The notes under the pieces were generated by a model. That model worked only from the letters and a program-made list of their open reading frames with translations. It did no database searches and was not told the origin of the DNA. From the NCBI GenBank assembly GCA_913009915.1, contig CAJVYZ010000072.1, forward strand, positions 1 through 9,329: 9,329 bases of DNA. Reading direction: 5' to 3'. The stretch comes from an uncultured Gemmatimonadota bacterium (lineage in GTDB: Bacteria > Gemmatimonadota > Gemmatimonadetes > Gemmatimonadales > GWC2-71-9). The position numbers were made by a program, and so were the translations under genes. Numbering within the stretch: the stretch's first letter is position 1; each line of letters opens with the position of its first letter. Positions 6,746 to 9,329 of the stretch are shown here, in pieces.

Positions 6746-7003
6746 ATGGCAAACAACACCGCTCAGGGACGTTCCAGTTCCTCTGACCAGGCGCGGGACG
6801 AACTCTTTAGTCACATTCTCAGATGTGACGTCCTGGAGGCCGAACCCGAGCATCAGAAGGACTGGTTCGACGACACCATGCAGTATCTCGCCGACCGCTA
6901 CCTCGATCTGTCGACCGAGGATTTGGCCAACGTCAGGGTGCTGGGAGAACGTTACTGCCAACCGGTGGTGAACAAGGCGCCGGCGGAATCCATCACCGCT
7001 TGA
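6746..7003 (+). CDS. Small soluble protein of unknown function
   Basis: This 85-residue protein matches no family I can name. It opens with a polar low-complexity start (MANNTAQGRSSSSDQARDEL), then a helical region with ILRCDVLEAEPEHQKDWFDDTMQYLADRY and DLSTEDLANVRVLGERYCQPVV. Two cysteines (in ILRCDV and ERYCQP) are the only obvious reactive residues; they could bind metal or form a disulfide but nothing proves it. There is no signal peptide or membrane helix. The ATG is well supported by AAGGAAGG just upstream, and a strong terminator follows, so it is a real single-gene unit. It diverges from the DsbA-VKOR-kup block and may share its promoter region. Confidence 0.8.
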   Translation: MANNTAQGRSSSSDQARDELFSHILRCDVLEAEPEHQKDWFDDTMQYLADRYLDLSTEDLANVRVLGERYCQPVVNKAPAESITA

Positions 7004-7019
7004 GCTAGTCGGTTCGCTC

Positions 7020-7047
7020 CCGCCCCTCCTTCGGGGCGGTTTTGTTT
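7020..7047 (+). terminator. Intrinsic terminator after the small unknown gene
   Basis: CCGCCCC (7020-7026), loop TCCTTC, GGGGCGG (7033-7039) and TTTTGTTT (7040-7047): a perfect 7-bp GC stem with a T-run, 17 bp after the stop at 7003. Read on the other strand there is no T-run, so it serves the + gene only. Confidence 0.93.
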
Positions 7048-7079
7048 GGGGGGCCTCCATCCGGCGGTTGCAGCCGGAC

Positions 7080-7520
7080 TCAGTGCCAGCGGTAGCCCAC
7101 CGCCGTTCGGAACCCACCCCCAAACCCTACCTCAACCGTCCACCCGCCGCTGCCACCGGGGGACGTTTCGACGCCCAGCAGCACCACCAGGTATCCCTGG
7201 GTACGGGCACCGCCCGCCAGGGCTAATCCCGCTCCGCCATAGACGCCGACCGCGTGCGAGTTGGGGCGCAAGTGGAAATGCGCCACACCCTCGAGCCGCC
7301 AGGCCAGATCTCCGCCCTGCAGGCCGAGCCCGGCAGTCCCCACCAGCCGGACCCGGCGCTCCACCCTGATCCCGGCAGACGGGCCTGCCACCACGGCCAC
7401 GGGGTCGTCCGCAGTGGCGATCACCTGCAATCCCAGCTCGTGAGCACGTTGTGCCGCCGCCGCTGAGGGAACCGCCAGCAGCACTCCAGCCAGGGCCACA
7501 CTACCCCAGGTTGAGGTCAT
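7080..7520 (-). CDS. Small exported protein, beta-barrel-like, function unknown
   Basis: The 146-residue protein begins with a signal peptide: a short polar start, the hydrophobic core VALAGVLLAVPS, and a cleavage region AAAAQ around residue 23. The mature part is rich in glycine and in alternating hydrophobic/polar stretches (VRLVGTAGLGLQGG, WRLEGVAHFHLR, AVGVYGGAGLALAGG, TVEVGFGGGFRTAVGYRW), the look of outer-membrane beta-strands, with an aromatic residue near the end. About six to eight strands would fit, so it may be a small outer-membrane barrel. I do not recognise a specific family. Its start lies 20 bp inside the end of the OsmC gene in another frame, so it is the last gene of that block. 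The neighbouring hairpin (CCGGC/GCCGG, 7060-7077 region) has no T-run. Confidence 0.72.
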   Translation of the reverse strand: MTSTWGSVALAGVLLAVPSAAAAQRAHELGLQVIATADDPVAVVAGPSAGIRVERRVRLVGTAGLGLQGGDLAWRLEGVAHFHLRPNSHAVGVYGGAGLALAGGARTQGYLVVLLGVETSPGGSGGWTVEVGFGGGFRTAVGYRWH

Positions 7521-7911
7521 AGGTGATCGGCGCGTCCAGTTTCAGCGTGTGGGTGACCGAGCAGTACTTCTCCAACGAGAGTTCGATACTCCGGCGCGCC
7601 TTGGCTTCGTCCAGGTTCTTGCCGGCCAAATGAAAGTCCATGTGGATGGTCAGGTAGCGCTTGGGATAGGTCTCATTGCGAACCCCCCGCACCTCCATGC
7701 GGAACGCGGTCAGCTCGACCTCCATCTTCGGCAGCATGGTAACGATGTCGCTCCCGGCGCATCCGGCGAGTGCCATCAATAGTTGCAGCATCGGGCCGGG
7801 AGCCGTCTCGTTGGTCCCGTCGACCACGGCCATGGGTCCGTCCACGGCCCCACCCTCGAACACCATGCCGTGCTGCCAGTTCATGACGATGTGTTTGGTT
7901 TCCTGTGCCAT
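7501..7911 (-). CDS. OsmC/Ohr-family protein (OsmC-like)
   Basis: OsmC-family proteins reduce organic hydroperoxides with a pair of cysteines. This 136-residue cytoplasmic protein has both: C51 in MALAGCAGSDIVTML and C117 in LEKYCSVTHTL, at the spacing and context usual for the family. The motif APGPMLQLLMALAGC is typical of the YhfA/OsmC-like branch, whose natural substrates are not settled, so a specific Ohr or OsmC name is not justified. The ATG at 7911 has GAGGAG a few bases upstream. It lies 30 bp after the CDP-alcohol transferase gene and overlaps the exported protein's start, indicating one transcript. Its stop is TAG. Confidence 0.92.
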   Translation of the reverse strand: MAQETKHIVMNWQHGMVFEGGAVDGPMAVVDGTNETAPGPMLQLLMALAGCAGSDIVTMLPKMEVELTAFRMEVRGVRNETYPKRYLTIHMDFHLAGKNLDEAKARRSIELSLEKYCSVTHTLKLDAPITYDLNLG

Positions 7912-7941
7912 GTCGCTCCTCGATTCGGGTCTGCCGTCGCC

Positions 7942-8487
7942 TCAACGATGAAGTCGACCGGTCGACCGGTCGACCCGGTAATAGTCCCAGACGGCGCCGA
8001 TGGCGACCGCCCCGGTGATCCAAGCCAAGGGTTTCAGGGCGGCGCTGTTCAGCTGGAACGCCAACAGGGTCGCCATCTGCAGGGCGGTCACGACTTTACC
8101 GCCGGCCCGGGCACTGATGGCCCGCGTGTGGTGGTGCACGGCCGTGACGATGAACGCCACCACGGCCGCAATGTCCCGGGCCAGGACCGCCACGATCTCG
8201 TACCACGCCAGCCGGCCCGACATCGCCACGACGCCGAAGGCTGCTACCGCAAACAACTTGTCCGCCACCGGGTCGAGGAACGCCCCCACCCGGGAGGCAC
8301 CAATGCGCCGGGCCACGATCCCGTCGAGCACGTCGCTGGCCCCGGCTGCCACCAGGGCGGCCAGCCGCCATTCCGGCGCCAGGACGAATACTGCGGCCAA
8401 CGGTATGCGCACGGCGGTGATCCAGTCGGCCACGCTAGGCCGCCAGTGACCTTGATGGGTGTCGGGCCCAGCACTACCTTCGGTCAT
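7942..8487 (-). CDS. CDP-alcohol phosphatidyltransferase family membrane protein (PgsA-like)
   Basis: Members join a CDP-linked lipid to an alcohol at the inner membrane, making phospholipid precursors such as phosphatidylglycerophosphate. The signature is complete in its key residues: D52-x2-D55-G56-x2-A59-R60, then G68-x3-D72-x3-D76 (SDVLDGIVARR, VGAFLDPVADK). The four aspartates bind the metal ions. The gap between A-R and the glycine is 7 residues, one shorter than I expect for PgsA, so the substrate is uncertain. The 181 residues contain about five to six membrane helices, starting after a hydrophilic N-terminus (DWITAVRIPLAAVFVLAP). The ATG at 8487 has GGGGAG close upstream. The last codons lie in a 22-bp palindrome. 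OsmC follows 30 bp downstream. Confidence 0.88.
   Translation of the reverse strand: MTEGSAGPDTHQGHWRPSVADWITAVRIPLAAVFVLAPEWRLAALVAAGASDVLDGIVARRIGASRVGAFLDPVADKLFAVAAFGVVAMSGRLAWYEIVAVLARDIAAVVAFIVTAVHHHTRAISARAGGKVVTALQMATLLAFQLNSAALKPLAWITGAVAIGAVWDYYRVDRSTGRLHR
7953..7974. repeat. 22-bp perfect palindrome made of 8-bp repeats
   Basis: GTCGACCG occurs at 7953-7960 and 7961-7968 and continues as GTCGAC at 7969-7974. The whole reads identically on both strands. It lies in the last codons of the CDP-alcohol gene (encoding VDRSTGR) and about 40 bp before the OsmC start codon, so it may be a repeat, an operator or a transcript hairpin. Confidence 0.7.
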
Positions 8488-8513
8488 TCACTCCCCGATC
8501 CCGGCGGCCCTCC

Positions 8514-8972
8514 ATGGATCCTGCTGTCCTGCGCCAAACGGCAATCTTTCACGACCTCGACGATGCGGAAATCAAGCAAGTCGCCGAGATCTGTCATGAG
8601 CAAACATTCGCCGTCGGCGACCACATCTTCAAGGAGGGAGAGCCGGGCAACCGCCTGTTCCTGGTACTCGAAGGCCGAGTCCGCATCAGTCGGGACATTC
8701 CCGGCTCCGGCGAAGAAGCCCTGTCCATCCTCCAGCCGGGCGCCTGTTTCGGTGAGATGTCGGTCTTCGATCGATCGGTCCGGTCGACCGACGCCATCGC
8801 CGATGTGTCCTGCCGCCTGGCCACCATCACTCGCCCGGAATTCGAGATGCTCCTCGAATTCAACCACGATCTCGGGTACAAGGTATTGTGGTCGACGGTC
8901 CGACTCCTCAGCTCTCGCCTCAGGGCCACCAACGAAAGCTTGCGGGCCTTCCTCGCCATGTCGATGTTCTAG
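8514..8972 (+). CDS. Stand-alone cyclic-nucleotide-binding domain protein (CRP-type fold, no HTH)
   Basis: The 152 residues are one cNMP-binding beta-barrel plus a C-terminal helix; CRP/FNR regulators run past 200 and carry a helix-turn-helix, which is missing here. The start FHDLDDAEIKQVAEIC and GDHIFKEGEPGNRLFLVLEGRVRI are typical. The phosphate-binding cassette is FGEMSVFDRSVRSTDA (79-94), keeping E81 and R90-S91, which correspond to the sugar- and phosphate-contacting residues of cAMP-binding proteins. Binding of cAMP or cGMP is therefore plausible. The tail STVRLLSSRLRATNESLRAFL resembles the dimerisation helix of CRP, so it may dimerise or dock on a partner. No Shine-Dalgarno precedes the ATG. 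Only 26 bp separate it from the divergent CDP-alcohol gene, and its stop overlaps that of the M16 gene. Confidence 0.9.
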   Translation: MDPAVLRQTAIFHDLDDAEIKQVAEICHEQTFAVGDHIFKEGEPGNRLFLVLEGRVRISRDIPGSGEEALSILQPGACFGEMSVFDRSVRSTDAIADVSCRLATITRPEFEMLLEFNHDLGYKVLWSTVRLLSSRLRATNESLRAFLAMSMF

Positions 8973-9329
8973 CGGGCGGTCGCGCCCTCCACCGCACGCC
9001 CCCGTACGATCCCCTCGGCACACCGGCCTCCGGCGAGTGCCCGGTGGCACACTGCGCTCACGTCGTCCACCGTCACCGCGCGATACCGGTGCCACGGATC
9101 CACCAGATCCGCCAGTCCATCACCGGAAAACCACGCGTCCAGAATCTCGTTCATGACCGCCGAGCTCGTTTGACGAGCAATTTCCCGTTGGCCGGCCAGA
9201 TAATTGATAGCGCGCGACAACTCATCATCCGACACAGGCTCCGTGGCGAAACGCTGGAGTTCCCGGTGCAAACCATCCCGGGCCTCTTCCTCCCGCTCGG
9301 GAGATGTAGCCACGTAGGCCAGCAGGGCG
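8969..9329 (-). CDS. M16 (insulinase-like) zinc peptidase, C-terminal end only
   Basis: The last 119 residues of a longer protein are present; the frame is open to the window edge and begins ALLAYVATSPEREEEA. The pattern of a helix (LHRELQRF), then EPVSDDELSRAINYLAGQRE, and later YRAVTVDDVSAVCHRAL, is the usual ending of M16 peptidase C-terminal domains (ELxxA and T-xxDV motifs). The zinc-binding HxxEH segment would lie beyond the window, so activity cannot be judged; inactive partner subunits of this family also exist. The stop TAG shares the CTAG at 8969-8972 with the stop of the convergent cNMP-binding gene. Confidence 0.85.
   Translation of the reverse strand, partial: ALLAYVATSPEREEEARDGLHRELQRFATEPVSDDELSRAINYLAGQREIARQTSSAVMNEILDAWFSGDGLADLVDPWHRYRAVTVDDVSAVCHRALAGGRCAEGIVRGRAVEGATAR

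Noticed and set aside
7953..7974. CRISPR or integrase attachment site
   Set aside because: No spaced repeats, no cas or integrase gene, and the palindrome lies within a coding end; it is reported only as a repeat.

Overview
This is high-GC bacterial chromosomal DNA from a diderm. Supporting signs are an exported protein with a beta-barrel-like C-terminus, a periplasmic DsbA/VKOR thiol-oxidation pair and an RpoE-less, ordinary housekeeping gene set. The phylum cannot be fixed from the sequence. The two small unknown proteins and the short TACCGCC-type tandem repeats remind me of Gemmatimonadota, but that is recollection, not proof. The window starts with untrimmed Illumina adapter (1-73), so the left edge is a raw contig or read end and not a biological junction.

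Layout. 74-326 (-) is a response-regulator receiver domain cut off by the adapter. 419-739 (-) is a one-domain STAS anti-sigma-factor antagonist that reads towards it. 740-1155 is a gene-free divergent control region rich in dyads and GCAAC repeats. 1156-3099 (+) is a complete acetyl-CoA synthetase (acs), possibly leaderless. 3100-3247 is a convergent gap holding a 4 x 8-bp tandem repeat. 6581-3248 (-) is a tight four-gene block: a small unknown protein, a membrane-anchored DsbA-like thiol oxidase, a VKOR-type quinone reductase, and a Kup potassium transporter broken into two in-frame pieces by one amber codon. 6582-6745 is a divergent promoter region. 6746-7003 (+) is a small unknown protein followed by a clear intrinsic terminator. 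8487-7080 (-) is a second compact block: a CDP-alcohol phosphatidyltransferase, an OsmC-family protein and a small exported beta-barrel-like protein. 8514-8972 (+) is a cyclic-nucleotide-binding protein without a DNA-binding domain, starting only 26 bp from the CDP-alcohol gene. 8969-9329 (-) is the C-terminal end of an M16 (insulinase-like) peptidase.

How the genes work together. The DsbA-like protein and VKOR form a known type of relay: substrate cysteines pass electrons to the CXXC of the DsbA-like protein, then to VKOR, then to quinone. They overlap by ATGA at both gene boundaries, so the unknown first gene is tied to them by translation. The STAS protein and the receiver protein would fit a stress or partner-switching signalling pair. 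The rest is core metabolism (acetate activation, phospholipid headgroup synthesis, potassium uptake).

I found no CRISPR array, transposon, phage gene, tRNA or rRNA, and no obviously new multi-gene system. The points most worth checking are the amber codon in kup, the adapter junction, the repeated GCAAC elements upstream of acs and the two unrecognised small proteins.
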